Below are positions 32,301 to 41,633 of a stretch of DNA of 64,000 bases, piece by piece. A program made the position numbers and the translations under genes. Source of the DNA: Affinibrenneria salicis (GTDB lineage Bacteria > Pseudomonadota > Gammaproteobacteria > Enterobacterales > Enterobacteriaceae); the NCBI RefSeq assembly GCF_008710095.1, contig NZ_VYKJ01000020.1, positions 4,280-68,279 of the forward strand. Reading direction: 5' to 3'. Numbering within the stretch: the first letter of the stretch is position 1; each line of letters starts with the position of its first letter. The notes under the pieces were generated by a model. That model made no database searches. It was not told the DNA's origin and worked only from the letters and a program-made list of their open reading frames with translations.

Positions 32301-33257
32301 TTAACGGGTTTCGTCGGCCAACAGATCCATCGCGGTCTCTTCATCGGTCACCAGCCCATTGATCCAGCCGCCCGTGAGCGCGGCCCGAATGGCCTGGCGT
32401 TTTTCCGGTCCGCCGGCGAAGCCGATAACCGGCTTTGGCGAACGGGGCTGGACGGCAATGCTGGTCAGGCGCTGATCCAGATTGCTTTTCACCCGCAGTC
32501 CGTCCGCGCCGATGAAATGACCGATAATCTCCGCCACCACGCCAGCATCGATCAGGTGATTAACCTCGTCGGTGGAGATGAAGCCATTATTATGCAGCGG
32601 GCAGTGCAGCGCCATTGGCCCGATGCCGAGAAAGGTGACGTCGGCCTGACGGGCTTTGTCGCTGACCATACGGTAGATGCGGTGGCCGCACCATAATTCC
32701 CTGTCGGCCGGACTGTCGGCAAATAACGGCGCGGGCAGGATGAAATATTTGCCCTGGGTTTTTTCCGCCATTCTCAGGGGAACGTCATAGCGGGTACAGG
32801 AACCGTCGGAGGCGATAGCGCCAATGAGCGATACGCAGCTGTGCTGCGGCCGGTCCAGACTTACCAATTCATTTATGGTGGCGCGCAGTGTGCGACCGGA
32901 GCCGACGGCGATCATCTGCGGCTGTGCCTGTTCGATGAACTGCTGCATGACCTCGGCGCCGGTGACCGCCAGCATGCGGTTAAGGCTGACGGCGTCCATG
33001 CCGCCGGAGGGCACCACCTGGCAGAGTCTCAGGTCGAACTGGCGGGCCAGACGTTCCGATAAGGCGGTGCACTCGGCCACCGGATGGGTAATATTAACCC
33101 TGACCAGACCGTTGTCCGACGCGAGCGCCACCAGGCGCTGCGCGGCCTGGCGTGAAACGCTCAGTACATCGGCAATCTCATGCTGTGTTTTACCCGCCAC
33201 GTAGTACATCCAGGCGGCCCGGGCGGCCTGATCCAATTTTTTATCAATTTTACTCAT
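32301..33257 (-). CDS. dalR: SorC-family sugar-responsive regulator, likely of the arabitol operon
   Basis: This 318-residue protein belongs to the SorC/DeoR-like family. It has an N-terminal helix-turn-helix at about residues 20-50 (KTQHEIADVLSVSRQAAQRL) and a sugar-phosphate-binding SorC domain with AVGSGRTLRATINEL and FLGIGPM. It is divergent from the arabitol dehydrogenase gene, the position of DalR in Klebsiella and relatives. Two near-identical palindromes (33820-33833, 33884-33897) before the dehydrogenase are its probable operators. The ligand is likely arabitol or a phosphate derived from the pathway; the symbol is by analogy. Confidence 0.85.
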   Translation of the reverse strand: MSKIDKKLDQAARAAWMYYVAGKTQHEIADVLSVSRQAAQRLVALASDNGLVRVNITHPVAECTALSERLARQFDLRLCQVVPSGGMDAVSLNRMLAVTGAEVMQQFIEQAQPQMIAVGSGRTLRATINELVSLDRPQHSCVSLIGAIASDGSCTRYDVPLRMAEKTQGKYFILPAPLFADSPADRELWCGHRIYRMVSDKARQADVTFLGIGPMALHCPLHNNGFISTDEVNHLIDAGVVAEIIGHFIGADGLRVKSNLDQRLTSIAVQPRSPKPVIGFAGGPEKRQAIRAALTGGWINGLVTDEETAMDLLADETR

Positions 33258-33365
33258 CGTTCATACCCACTTTTAGCGTTTACATGAATATACCTTCTCC
33301 AGGTATCACAAATGTCTAAAAAACAGTTCGGTAAAGCACGAACGGCGTCAGGCGTAACGTGCTTG

Positions 33366-33512
33366 CCGCAGCCGCAGCCGCAGCCGCAGCCGCAGCCGCA
33401 GCCGCAGCCGCAGCCACAGCCACAGCCACAGCCACAGCCACAGCCACAGCCACAGCCACAGCTACACCCACACCCACACCCACACCCACACCCACACCCA
33501 CACCCACACCCA
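33366..33512. repeat. Three-phase hexanucleotide microsatellite
   Basis: The tract holds 8 units CCGCAG (33366-33413), 8 units CCACAG (33414-33461), one hybrid unit CTACAC and 7 units CCACAC (33468-33509). Each block is perfect, and adjacent blocks differ by one base per unit. It lies in the control region between the SorC regulator and arabitol dehydrogenase genes. Read on the plus strand it encodes Pro-Gln then His-Pro repeats, and on the minus strand Val-Gly/Val-Ala or Trp-Val repeats. No clear gene contains it. Confidence 0.95.
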
Positions 33513-33819
33513 TCTGACGCTGGACCGACCCGCTCCCGCTTTCCAGGCCGAGTGAAGCGTTTCCGGGGCCGGTCTCCGCCAGCCTGCGTTAGCCGGTGAT
33601 GTGCCGGATAGCATGCCGATGATTTCTCGCCAATAACGACAGCGATTGTCCCCCATCTTCACCTGTGCCGTATGTGAATCCTGCACGGCGCGGCGAATTG
33701 TCTGCGTTTTGCCGTCTGAAACCGTGGCCGGGCGGGGCTGGCGCCCGCGGTTATTGCGACGGACGGTCTGAGCATGGTCGGTATCAGCCGATGCGCGGTA
33801 GTCAATAATGTTCATTATG
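33513..33819. other. Upstream part of the arabitol control region
   Basis: Between the microsatellite and the operators are about 300 bp with no supported gene. A minus-strand frame (33815 downwards, starting MNIIDYRASADTD) has a plausible-looking composition for about 100 codons before running into the repeat, and could be a fragment of an unidentified gene. Confidence 0.35.
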
Positions 33820-33833
33820 TGAGCTAAAGCTCA
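33820..33833. promoter_or_regulatory. Candidate operator 1 of the arabitol operon
   Basis: The palindrome tgagctaaagctca (five-base arms TGAGC/GCTCA) is repeated almost identically 64 bp downstream (about six helical turns). The pair precedes the dehydrogenase gene and is divergent from the SorC regulator, which suggests cooperative or looping binding. Confidence 0.65.
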
Positions 33834-33883
33834 AACGATGAGAAATTATTCAACTAAGTTTTGTTAAGCAATTGCCCATTATT

Positions 33884-33897
33884 TGAGCTTACGCTCA
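33884..33897. promoter_or_regulatory. Candidate operator 2 of the arabitol operon
   Basis: The palindrome tgagcttacgctca has the same arms TGAGC/GCTCA as the site at 33820 and lies 27 bp before the dehydrogenase start, where a bound repressor would block transcription or initiation. Confidence 0.65.
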
Positions 33898-33924
33898 TTT
33901 ACCCTATGCGAGGTAGTATAGATT

Positions 33925-35325
33925 ATGACCACATCAGCTCATTTCACCTGGATGCATATCGGTGCTGGATCATTCCACCGGGCGCATCAGGCCTGGTATC
34001 TGCACCGTCTGTTGCGGCAGGGCGATCGCCGCTGGCATATCGCCATCGGCAATATTCGCGATGATGCCCGGCCGCTGCTGGAAACCCTGGCGGCTCAGAA
34101 GGGGGAATACACACTGGAAACCGTGACGCCGGCGGGAGAACGCAGCTATGAGAAAATCACGTCTATTCGCACGGTGATTCCGTGGGATGAACGCCTGTTC
34201 GCGCTGATTGAACAGGGGGCCGCCGCGGAAACCCGCATCATTTCCTTTACCGTCACCGAAGGCGGGTATTATCTCGACACGCATTTTAAGCTCGATCAGA
34301 ACAACCCGGAGCTCCAGGCCGATCTGAACGGCGAGACGCGCACCATCTATGGCGTGCTGGCGCGTATCCTGCAGGCCCGGCGCGCGCGGAATACCGGCGG
34401 CGTCACGCTGCTTAACTGCGATAACTTGCGCCATAACGGCGAGCGTTTCCACGATGGTCTGGTCCAGTTTCTGTCCTTGCGCGGGCAACAGGAACTGCTG
34501 GACTGGCTGGCCGAGCATGTCACCACCCCCAATACCATGGTCGACCGTATCACGCCGCGTCCGTCCGCCGATATCGCCGGTCGGGTCAAACAGGCGATTG
34601 GGTTCGACGATGACGCGCCGGTGATGGGCGAATCCTTTATCCAGTGGGTGGTGGAGGATCGATTTATCGTCGGGCGACCGGCGCTGGAAAATGTCGGTGT
34701 GGAAATGGTCGATTCGGTGGTGCCTTATGAAGAGGCTAAAATCCGTATTCTGAACGCCAGCCATAGCTGCATCGCCTGGGCCGGCACCCTGATCGGCCTG
34801 TCGTATATCCATGAAAGCACGGCGAACGAGGATATCCGGCAGATGGCCTGTGATTACGTCACCCGCGATGTCATTCCGTCGCTAACGCCCAGTCCGCTGG
34901 ATCTGGCCGCCTATCGCGATGTGGTGCTGGAGCGCTTTAGCAACCCTTATATTCTCGATACTAACCAGCGAGTGGCGGCCGACGGTTTCTCTAAAATTCC
35001 GGGGTTTATCACGCCGACGCTGATTGAATGTTACGGACGCGGCCAGTCGCCGCAGGCCACTGCCGTTCTGCCGGCGTTGTTCTTCCTTTTTATGCGCCGC
35101 TGGCATGAAGGCGAATTGCCCTATGAATATCAGGATGGAATCCTGGATGCGGCGGCCACCCATGCCATGTTCAGCGCCGCCGATCCGATCGCGCTTTACG
35201 CCCGCCATAGCAAACTGTTCGGGGCGCTGGCCGGCGAGCCGGATTTTGAACTGCTGATGCGCGACACCATTACCCGGCTTGATGCCTGGGTGAAGTCCCG
35301 CGCGGCGGCAATCACTTCACACTAA
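33925..35325 (+). CDS. dalD: D-arabitol 4-dehydrogenase
   Basis: This polyol dehydrogenase of the mannitol dehydrogenase (long-chain) family oxidises D-arabitol to D-xylulose with NAD. The 466-residue protein opens with [20 protein letters not shown] (dinucleotide fold, GAGxFHRAH) and has the substrate/catalytic region [16 protein letters not shown], where the family's catalytic lysine and HS pair sit. Length and sequence are close to DalD of Klebsiella. The next gene encodes xylulokinase, which uses its product. A GAGG lies 11 bases before the ATG. Mannitol or ribitol as substrate is less likely, given the xylulokinase. Confidence 0.9.
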   Translation: MTTSAHFTWMHIGAGSFHRAHQAWYLHRLLRQGDRRWHIAIGNIRDDARPLLETLAAQKGEYTLETVTPAGERSYEKITSIRTVIPWDERLFALIEQGAAAETRIISFTVTEGGYYLDTHFKLDQNNPELQADLNGETRTIYGVLARILQARRARNTGGVTLLNCDNLRHNGERFHDGLVQFLSLRGQQELLDWLAEHVTTPNTMVDRITPRPSADIAGRVKQAIGFDDDAPVMGESFIQWVVEDRFIVGRPALENVGVEMVDSVVPYEEAKIRILNASHSCIAWAGTLIGLSYIHESTANEDIRQMACDYVTRDVIPSLTPSPLDLAAYRDVVLERFSNPYILDTNQRVAADGFSKIPGFITPTLIECYGRGQSPQATAVLPALFFLFMRRWHEGELPYEYQDGILDAAATHAMFSAADPIALYARHSKLFGALAGEPDFELLMRDTITRLDAWVKSRAAAITSH

Positions 35326-35340
35326 ATAACGGGTGCGATT

Positions 35341-36810
35341 ATGTACATGGGTCTCGATTTAGGCACCTCAGAAATAAAAGCCGTCATTATCGATGAGAGC
35401 GGCGCGCTGCGCGCCAGCGCGGGCGAGGCGCTCACGCTACAGCGTCCGCATCCGCAGTGGTCGGAGCAGGATCCGGCTCAGTGGTGGGCGGCGACTAACC
35501 GGGCGATCGCGCGCTTGCGCGCCGATTGCCCCGAACTGTGGCGAGATATTCGCGCCATCGGGCTGTCCGGCCAGATGCATGGCGCGGTGCTGCTGGACGA
35601 ACGTGACGAAGTACTCCGGCCGGCCATTTTATGGAATGACACCCGCTGCGCCGACGAGTGCCAACTGTTTACCCGCCAGGCGCCCGAACTGCACGCCATC
35701 GCCGGCAACCTGGCCATGCCGGGGTTTACCGCGCCCAAGCTGCTGTGGGTCGCCCGCCATGAGCCGGCGTGTTTTGCCCGGGTGCGTAGCGTGCTGCTGC
35801 CTAAAGATTATCTGCGTTTGCTGATGAGCGGCGACAAAGTCTCCGACATGTCCGATGCCGCCGGTACACTGTGGCTGGATGTCGCCGGGCGCGACTGGTC
35901 GGATACGCTGCTCTCCGCCTGCGGGCTTAGCCGGCGACATATGCCCGCGCTGGTTGAGGGTTCCGCTCCGTCCGGCTGTTTGCGGGCGGAAGTGGCTCAG
36001 GCGTGGGGGCTGGCCGACGGCGTAATTATCGCCGGCGGCGGCGGCGATAATGCGGCCAGCGCGGTCGGCGTGGGTGCGGTGAATAGCGGAGATGCCTTTA
36101 TTTCCCTCGGCACCTCCGGCGTTATCTTTGCGGTTAACGATCGTTTCCGGCCGAATCCGCAGTCGGCGCTGCACGCGTTTTGTCACGCGCTGCCGGGGCG
36201 CTGGCATCAGATGAGCGTGATGTTGACCGCAGCCAGCGCATTACGCTGGCTGTGCCAGTTGCTGGGAACGCACGAAATCGCGCTGCTGGAGGAAGTGGCG
36301 GCCCTCAGCGTGGAGGAGCAGCGGCTGGCGCCGGTTTTTTTACCCTATCTGTCCGGCGAGCGCACGCCGCATAACGATCCGAACGCCAGCGGCGCTTTTT
36401 TCGGTTTATCGCATTCAACTCAGCGTGGCGCGCTGGCTTATGCGGTGCTTGAAGGCGTGACGTTCGGTCTGGCGGATGGTCTGGCGGTAATGCGGCAGGC
36501 AGGTACTCACGTCGGCCAGTTTTCTCTTATTGGCGGCGGGGGGCGCAGTCCCTGGTGGGCTCAGCTTATCGCCGACGTGCTGCAGGTTCCGGTCGTGACG
36601 CATAAAGACGGTGCGGCCGGCGGGGCGCTGGGCGCGGCCCGGCTCGGTTGGCTGGCGGCCGGCGGCGTTGAGTCGGAGGTGTGCCGGCAACCGGCGATCC
36701 AGCAACGCTTCAGCGCCGATAGCGCAAGACAGGCGCAGCTGGAGGAAAGGCTGCAGCGCTATCGCTTGTTCTATCGTCAGCAGGTAGAGGCCCGCGCGCG
36801 GCGCGACTGA
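35341..36810 (+). CDS. dalK: D-xylulose kinase
   Basis: This FGGY-family kinase phosphorylates D-xylulose, the product of arabitol oxidation, and feeds the pentose phosphate pathway. The 489-residue protein begins with MGLDLGTSEIKAVIID (ATPase fold phosphate 1), has the xylulokinase signature GLSGQMHGAVLLD with WNDTRCADEC, and the C-terminal GGGGRSPWWAQLIADVL. It starts 15 bp after dalD and is surely co-transcribed. An alternative ATG two codons later (MGLDLG) is possible. XylB would be an equally fair name. Confidence 0.92.
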   Translation: MYMGLDLGTSEIKAVIIDESGALRASAGEALTLQRPHPQWSEQDPAQWWAATNRAIARLRADCPELWRDIRAIGLSGQMHGAVLLDERDEVLRPAILWNDTRCADECQLFTRQAPELHAIAGNLAMPGFTAPKLLWVARHEPACFARVRSVLLPKDYLRLLMSGDKVSDMSDAAGTLWLDVAGRDWSDTLLSACGLSRRHMPALVEGSAPSGCLRAEVAQAWGLADGVIIAGGGGDNAASAVGVGAVNSGDAFISLGTSGVIFAVNDRFRPNPQSALHAFCHALPGRWHQMSVMLTAASALRWLCQLLGTHEIALLEEVAALSVEEQRLAPVFLPYLSGERTPHNDPNASGAFFGLSHSTQRGALAYAVLEGVTFGLADGLAVMRQAGTHVGQFSLIGGGGRSPWWAQLIADVLQVPVVTHKDGAAGGALGAARLGWLAAGGVESEVCRQPAIQQRFSADSARQAQLEERLQRYRLFYRQQVEARARRD

Positions 36811-37013
36811 GCGCCAGACAGCCACCTTCGGCGTGGTTAAGGAGGTACAACGTTCAGCACCGTTTTATTTCGCTTTACGGCGGCCGGCGAATTCGCGGGG
36901 GCGCCTTACACCGGTCGGCGGGGCGTCAGTCTTGCCGGCCGGCGTTTAATCATGAAAGAAATAATATCAATAAATTACCTGTACTCCAACGTAGCCAAAA
37001 AGGAAGGATAGCG

Positions 37014-37973
37014 ATGAAAAGAATGTTAATTACGCTTCTGCTGTCTTGCGCGACGGTCGCGGCCCCGCTTCACGCGGAAGATAAAATTAAGGTTGGTTTC
37101 GCCAACCGCACGCTTAACGGCGCCTTTTTCAATGGCCTGACCGAATATATGAAGATACACGCCAAAGAGCGGGGATACGAACTGATTACCACCGATGCGC
37201 GCGGCGATTTGAATAAGCAGATCTCCGATGTCGAGGATATGCTTTCCCAGGGCATTAACTATCTGGTGTTGAATCCCCAGGATCCCGAGGCCGGCATGCG
37301 TATTACGCAAATCGCCAAACGCGCCGGTATTCCTACCGTTATCCTGGACAGCGACATTTCGCTGGATGCGCCGGTGATCACCCGGGTGCAGGCGAATAAC
37401 GCTAAAAACAATATCGCCATCGGCGAATATGCGGTTGAGCAATTCGGCAATAATCCGATGAATTGCGTCATCATCAGCGGCAATCAGGGAAATCTGGTCG
37501 GCGAAGCGCGCCGTACCAATTTCATTCGCGGTGTTATGGAGGCTCAGCTCAGGAAATACAACCACAGCAATCTGACTATTATCAGCCAGGGTTGGGGCAA
37601 CTGGGATCAACAGGGCGGGCTGAAGGCCATGGAAGATATTATTGTGGCTCAGGGGGATAAGGTTAATTGTGTGTACAGCGAAATGGATGATATGGCGCTG
37701 GGTGCAATATTATCGCTCAAGGCCGCTAATCGATTACAAAATGTGAAAGTGTTTGCGCACGATGGCTATAAAAAAGGCCTGGAGTCGATTGAACGTGGCG
37801 AACTGCAGGCTACTGCGTCAAATAACCCGAATACGCTGACCGATACCGCGCTGCGTATTATTTCTGAGTACGCCGCCGGCCAGAAAGACTTTCCTGATTA
37901 TGTCTATACGCCGACTATTTTGATTACTAAAGATAATGTGAAAAAAATCTACGATGCCGACTCTCTGTTTTAA
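37014..37973 (+). CDS. Sugar ABC transporter periplasmic binding protein (RbsB type)
   Basis: This 319-residue periplasmic binding protein of the ribose/galactose (type I) family has a signal peptide cut after PLHA. The first lobe runs from KVGFANRTLNGAFFNGL, and the hinge and second lobe include ILDSDI and NCVYSEMDDMALGAILSLKA. A good ribosome site (aaggaagga) precedes the ATG. It lies 200 bp after the kinase and before ATPase and permease genes, so it most probably binds D-arabitol, or another pentitol, for this pathway. In Klebsiella the arabitol permease is a single MFS protein (DalT), so the ABC type is a substitution. Confidence 0.88.
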   Translation: MKRMLITLLLSCATVAAPLHAEDKIKVGFANRTLNGAFFNGLTEYMKIHAKERGYELITTDARGDLNKQISDVEDMLSQGINYLVLNPQDPEAGMRITQIAKRAGIPTVILDSDISLDAPVITRVQANNAKNNIAIGEYAVEQFGNNPMNCVIISGNQGNLVGEARRTNFIRGVMEAQLRKYNHSNLTIISQGWGNWDQQGGLKAMEDIIVAQGDKVNCVYSEMDDMALGAILSLKAANRLQNVKVFAHDGYKKGLESIERGELQATASNNPNTLTDTALRIISEYAAGQKDFPDYVYTPTILITKDNVKKIYDADSLF

Positions 37974-37979
37974 TCCGTT

Positions 37980-37998
37980 CCCCCCGCTGTACGGGGGG
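37980..37998 (+). promoter_or_regulatory. Intercistronic hairpin between binding protein and ATPase genes
   Basis: The stem ccccccg / cgggggg with loop ctgta lies just after the binding-protein stop. No T run follows, so it is more likely an mRNA-protecting or partial attenuation hairpin than a terminator. Such hairpins often keep the binding protein in excess over the membrane components. Confidence 0.7.
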
Positions 37999-38015
37999 TA
38001 AAATGAGGTATGTTC

Positions 38016-39515
38016 ATGGACCAGTATGCAGTCGTTATCGATAAGGTCAAAAAAAGTTTTGGCGGCGTCCATGCGCTGAAAAATATTGACCTGAAAGTAA
38101 AGCGAGGCGCTATTCACGCCATTGTCGGTGAAAATGGCGCCGGAAAGTCCACCCTGATGAAAATCCTGTCAGGAATCTATATTAAGGATAGCGGGACAAT
38201 TCATATCAATGGCAAAGAGGTTAATTTTACTTCGCCTAAGCAGAGCCGGGAAAATAATATCGGCATTATTTATCAGGAGCTGGCGCTGGCGCCGGATCTG
38301 ACGGTAGCGGAGAATATTTTTCTCGGCGATCTGGGGTTTGGCGGCCCGCTGGTCAACTGGCGTAAACTCAACCAGAAAGCCGGCCGAGTCCTGTCCAATC
38401 TGGGTTTTCATATTCCGCCGACAGTCCTTCTGGGTAGCCTGAGCGTCGCTTATCAGCAGATGGTGGAGATCGCCAAATCGCTGGCCAGGGACGTAAAAAT
38501 CCTCATTCTTGATGAGCCTTCGGCCGTGCTGTCCCGGCGCGAGATAGAAATCCTGTTTGGCCAGTTAAAATTACTTAAAGGTCAGGGGGTCACCATCTTG
38601 TATATTTCTCACCGGCTGGAGGAGATCTTTGCCATTGCCGATGCGATCACCGTGATCAAAGATGGGGAAACCGTCACCGATCTGGATCCAGCCCTTTGCA
38701 GCGAAGACGATATTATTTCCAGCATGGTGGGGCGTAAATTCGAGAACCTCTACCCGCCGAAAAATATTCCGCAGGATGAGATCATTCTCGATGTGCAGGG
38801 TATGAGCACCAAATCGTTGCTCAGCAATATCAGTCTGCGGGTCAGAAAGGGGGAAATCGTCGGACTGGCCGGGCTGGTGGGCTCCGGACGCACGGAGATT
38901 TCACGTTGCCTGTTCGGTCTCGACCGACTCAGCGCCGGTAAAATCGTCAAGAACGGTCGGGAAATAACGATTCATCATCCGGCGGACGCGATGAAAAAGG
39001 GCATTGGTCTGGTACCGGAAAGCAGAAAAGAGCAGGGGGCGATATTATCCCGGCCGATTCGGGAAAACATGACGCTCTCCAGTTTAAAACGCGTTTGTTA
39101 TAAATTCGGCATTATCAATTATCGCAGTGAAAAATCGTTTAGCGAACAGTCGCGCCAACGTCTGTCGATTAAACTGGGATCGGTGGAGGATCCTATTTCC
39201 AGCCTCAGCGGCGGCAACCAACAAAAAGTCGTTATTGCCAAATGGCTGAATACCGATTGCGATTTACTTATTCTGGATGAACCCACCCGCGGCGTGGATG
39301 TCGGCGCCAAAGTGGAAATATACAACGTCATCCATCAATTAGCGCAAAAAGGCTACGCCATTATCGTTATTTCTTCCGAAATGATCGAAGTGATCTCCCT
39401 GGCTCATCGGGTGTATGTGATGAGTGAAGGTTCTATTACCAAAGAGCTGTCCGGCGATCAGATTAGCGAAGAAAACATTATGCGATTTGCTATTCCTAAA
39501 CGAGCCTTAGCATAG
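38016..39515 (+). CDS. Sugar ABC transporter ATP-binding protein (RbsA/MglA type)
   Basis: This double-cassette ATPase of the carbohydrate uptake class 2 family has about 499 residues. The first cassette has Walker A GENGAGKST and Walker B ILILDEPSAVLS. The second has a degenerate P loop (GLVGSGRTE), the signature LSGGNQQKVVIAKWL and LLILDEPTRGVDVGAK, the usual asymmetry of RbsA/MglA. The start MDQYAVVI at 38016 is chosen because GAGG lies eight bases before it; the ATG at 38010 is too close to that site. Confidence 0.93.
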   Translation: MDQYAVVIDKVKKSFGGVHALKNIDLKVKRGAIHAIVGENGAGKSTLMKILSGIYIKDSGTIHINGKEVNFTSPKQSRENNIGIIYQELALAPDLTVAENIFLGDLGFGGPLVNWRKLNQKAGRVLSNLGFHIPPTVLLGSLSVAYQQMVEIAKSLARDVKILILDEPSAVLSRREIEILFGQLKLLKGQGVTILYISHRLEEIFAIADAITVIKDGETVTDLDPALCSEDDIISSMVGRKFENLYPPKNIPQDEIILDVQGMSTKSLLSNISLRVRKGEIVGLAGLVGSGRTEISRCLFGLDRLSAGKIVKNGREITIHHPADAMKKGIGLVPESRKEQGAILSRPIRENMTLSSLKRVCYKFGIINYRSEKSFSEQSRQRLSIKLGSVEDPISSLSGGNQQKVVIAKWLNTDCDLLILDEPTRGVDVGAKVEIYNVIHQLAQKGYAIIVISSEMIEVISLAHRVYVMSEGSITKELSGDQISEENIMRFAIPKRALA

Positions 39516-39524
39516 ACGAGGAAG

Positions 39525-40508
39525 ATGATGGAAACGATAAATGCCCCGAATGAAAATAGCGTGACCACTCTGCGGAAAAAAGTGCTGATCTTTTTTGCCA
39601 ATAATTCAACGTTACTGGTCTTTTTTGTCATGCTGATCATCGCCAACTTTTTATCCGACCGTTTTTATACGCCGGAAAATGTCACCAATGTGCTGCGCCA
39701 AAGCGTGCCGCTCGGGCTGGCGGCGATCGGTATGCTGTTTGTTATTCTGACTGGCGGGATCGATCTGTCGGTAGGATCGATTATGGCGTTGGTATCGGTC
39801 GCGGTTGCGATGTTGATCCCTGAGGTCGGCATTATTCCGGCCATCGTGGCGGGCGTGGCTATTGCCACGCTGGTGGGCGCCGCCGCCGGTTCGCTGGTTA
39901 CTTTTTTTAATATCGCTCCCTTTATCGCTACCCTGGCGATGATGACCATTGCCCGGGGTCTGGCGCTTATTGTCGCCAAAGGTCAGCCGATCTTTATTGA
40001 CGACATGGCTTGGGTAAATTTCGGCACCGGGTATTTTCTGGGTTTGCCGCTGCCGGTCTACGTTTTTATCGCCTTCGCGCTGCTGGCGCATTTCGTTTAT
40101 CAGTATACGGTATTCGGCCGGCTGGTGATTTCGATTGGTTCCAATGAGACCGCCACCCGTTTCGCCGGTATTCGGGTGGATCTGTATAAATTCGCCGTGT
40201 ATGCCTTAAGCGGTCTGGCCTGCGGTCTGGCCGGGATTCTGGCGTCTACCCGTACCGGCGTGGGATCGCCGGTCATGTCGATCGGTTTCGAACTGGACGT
40301 TATCGCCGCGGTCGTGGTCGGCGGCGCCAGCCTGGCTGGCGGCAAGGGGACGGTCGTCAATACTATTATTGGCGTGCTGATTCTAAGCATTATTTCCAAT
40401 TTGATGAACCTGATGAATATTTCCGGCTATAACCAGCAGGTAGTTAAAGGGGCGATCATCATTATCGCCGTCATGCTGGAAAGCGTTAAATCGCGGGCGC
40501 GGGCCTGA
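39525..40508 (+). CDS. Sugar ABC transporter permease (RbsC type)
   Basis: This 327-residue inner-membrane permease of the ribose/xylose/galactose type has about nine to ten hydrophobic segments. It carries the family signatures LTGGIDLSVGSIMALVSV near residue 75 and GSNETATRFAGIRVD followed by ALSGLACGLAGIL. It starts 10 bp after the ATPase gene behind gaggaag and completes a binding protein-ATPase-permease operon with the arabitol enzymes. Confidence 0.93.
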   Translation: MMETINAPNENSVTTLRKKVLIFFANNSTLLVFFVMLIIANFLSDRFYTPENVTNVLRQSVPLGLAAIGMLFVILTGGIDLSVGSIMALVSVAVAMLIPEVGIIPAIVAGVAIATLVGAAAGSLVTFFNIAPFIATLAMMTIARGLALIVAKGQPIFIDDMAWVNFGTGYFLGLPLPVYVFIAFALLAHFVYQYTVFGRLVISIGSNETATRFAGIRVDLYKFAVYALSGLACGLAGILASTRTGVGSPVMSIGFELDVIAAVVVGGASLAGGKGTVVNTIIGVLILSIISNLMNLMNISGYNQQVVKGAIIIIAVMLESVKSRARA

Positions 40509-41281
40509 GTGGGCGCGTAGCCCGGGTTGTCCGGTCGACGGCATCGCCGCCCGCTTTGGCGGGCTATTCACGGGGTGATACTCGTCATTCTTCCGTCGGC
40601 GGGGCATTGGCCGCGTTCCATTATTCGGCCCGTTGCCGGATCTCACTCCCGGGCGCCGACGGCGGCGGCGTTCAAATTCGTTCCCGATGGATTTGAACGC
40701 CGAATCACCTGCCTGAGTCAGCTCATCGTGATGGAGGCGTTCCGCCCTGTTGCCCCCCACCTTCGGCTGCGCCGGCGCTGTTTAAATCGGTTCCCGACCG
40801 ATTTGTTGCTTGCTTGCCGCGTTACGAGGCGAATCTATATGCCTTGCCGATAAAGAGCCAACGCATTGCGCTGTTCAAAACGAGAACGTTTTGTCCTGCC
40901 GCTTAAGTTAGTTAGCGTACAGACAAACCGGGTTAAATAAATGATTATCTTTTTTCTATCATTTTATTAACAATAGGTTTCATTTGCCGATGTAAATTTT
41001 CGTTAGTCCCCGGCATATCGGAAGTTTTCCTGCTCGTTATTCTGGTTTTTTATTTTATTTTCGTGCTCATTTGAGAGTATTATTCTTTTTTTTGATTGTT
41101 TTATGTGCGATGCGTGAATTCTTATGCTTTTATTTCGTGCTCACGTTGATTGTCAGGATAATGTAATTCTTTTGTCTAACATTAAATCGGAACGGTTCTT
41201 TCAGCGGGGCATAATGATTGCACTCGATTCCTGATAGTTTAAATTCGGACACTATGTAGATAAAACACAGCAAAATTTGAA
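40509..41281. other. Intergenic region with hairpin repeat modules
   Basis: This is the first part of a 1.1-kb gene-free gap. Two hairpin modules lie at 40671-40702 (arms around aaattcgttcccgatggattt) and 40781-40810 (arms around aaatcggttcccgaccgattt), of the same design as those in the repeat at 18784-19037. From about 40920 the sequence becomes AT-rich with long T runs. No gene is supported. Confidence 0.55.
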
Positions 41282-41453
41282 TATACCCTTTGCCTTTTTG
41301 GTTGCAGGTGCGCAGGCTGCTTTAATTACCTTGACCAGTGTGTTCGCTGTCGACAGCGGTCAATTTACCGCAGGCAGATTTGTCATCTGGTTATATACTA
41401 GATAGAACTCATGGAGATTTGGGGCTGCTTTACTGTAGCGCTATTAGGGTATA
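41282..41453. repeat. Second MITE-like repeat with TATACCC ends
   Basis: A 172-bp block is bounded by inverted TATACCC (41282-41288) and GGGTATA (41447-41453), as in the element at 18784. Its left end, with ggttgcaggtgcgcaggctgc, also resembles the ggctgcaggtgtg of that element. It is more diverged inside and looks like a decayed relative. Confidence 0.5.
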
Positions 41454-41633
41454 GACGTTGACCTCGTCTGACGGGGGAATTGTCACGTACGATGAAAAAG
41501 CATGGGCGTATTTTGGCGATTGCGCCCGATAAAAATCGGTAAGTAAAAATTTTTTATGGATCGCGCAGTTTCTGAAGCTGCTTGTATCCATTAAATTCTG
41601 GTATTTATTCTTTTTTAGACAAGGGCTACTCGA

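Noticed and set aside
33366..33512. Hexamer tract considered as a CRISPR array
   Set aside because: The units are six bases with no spacers; it is a simple microsatellite. No CRISPR array is seen elsewhere in the window.
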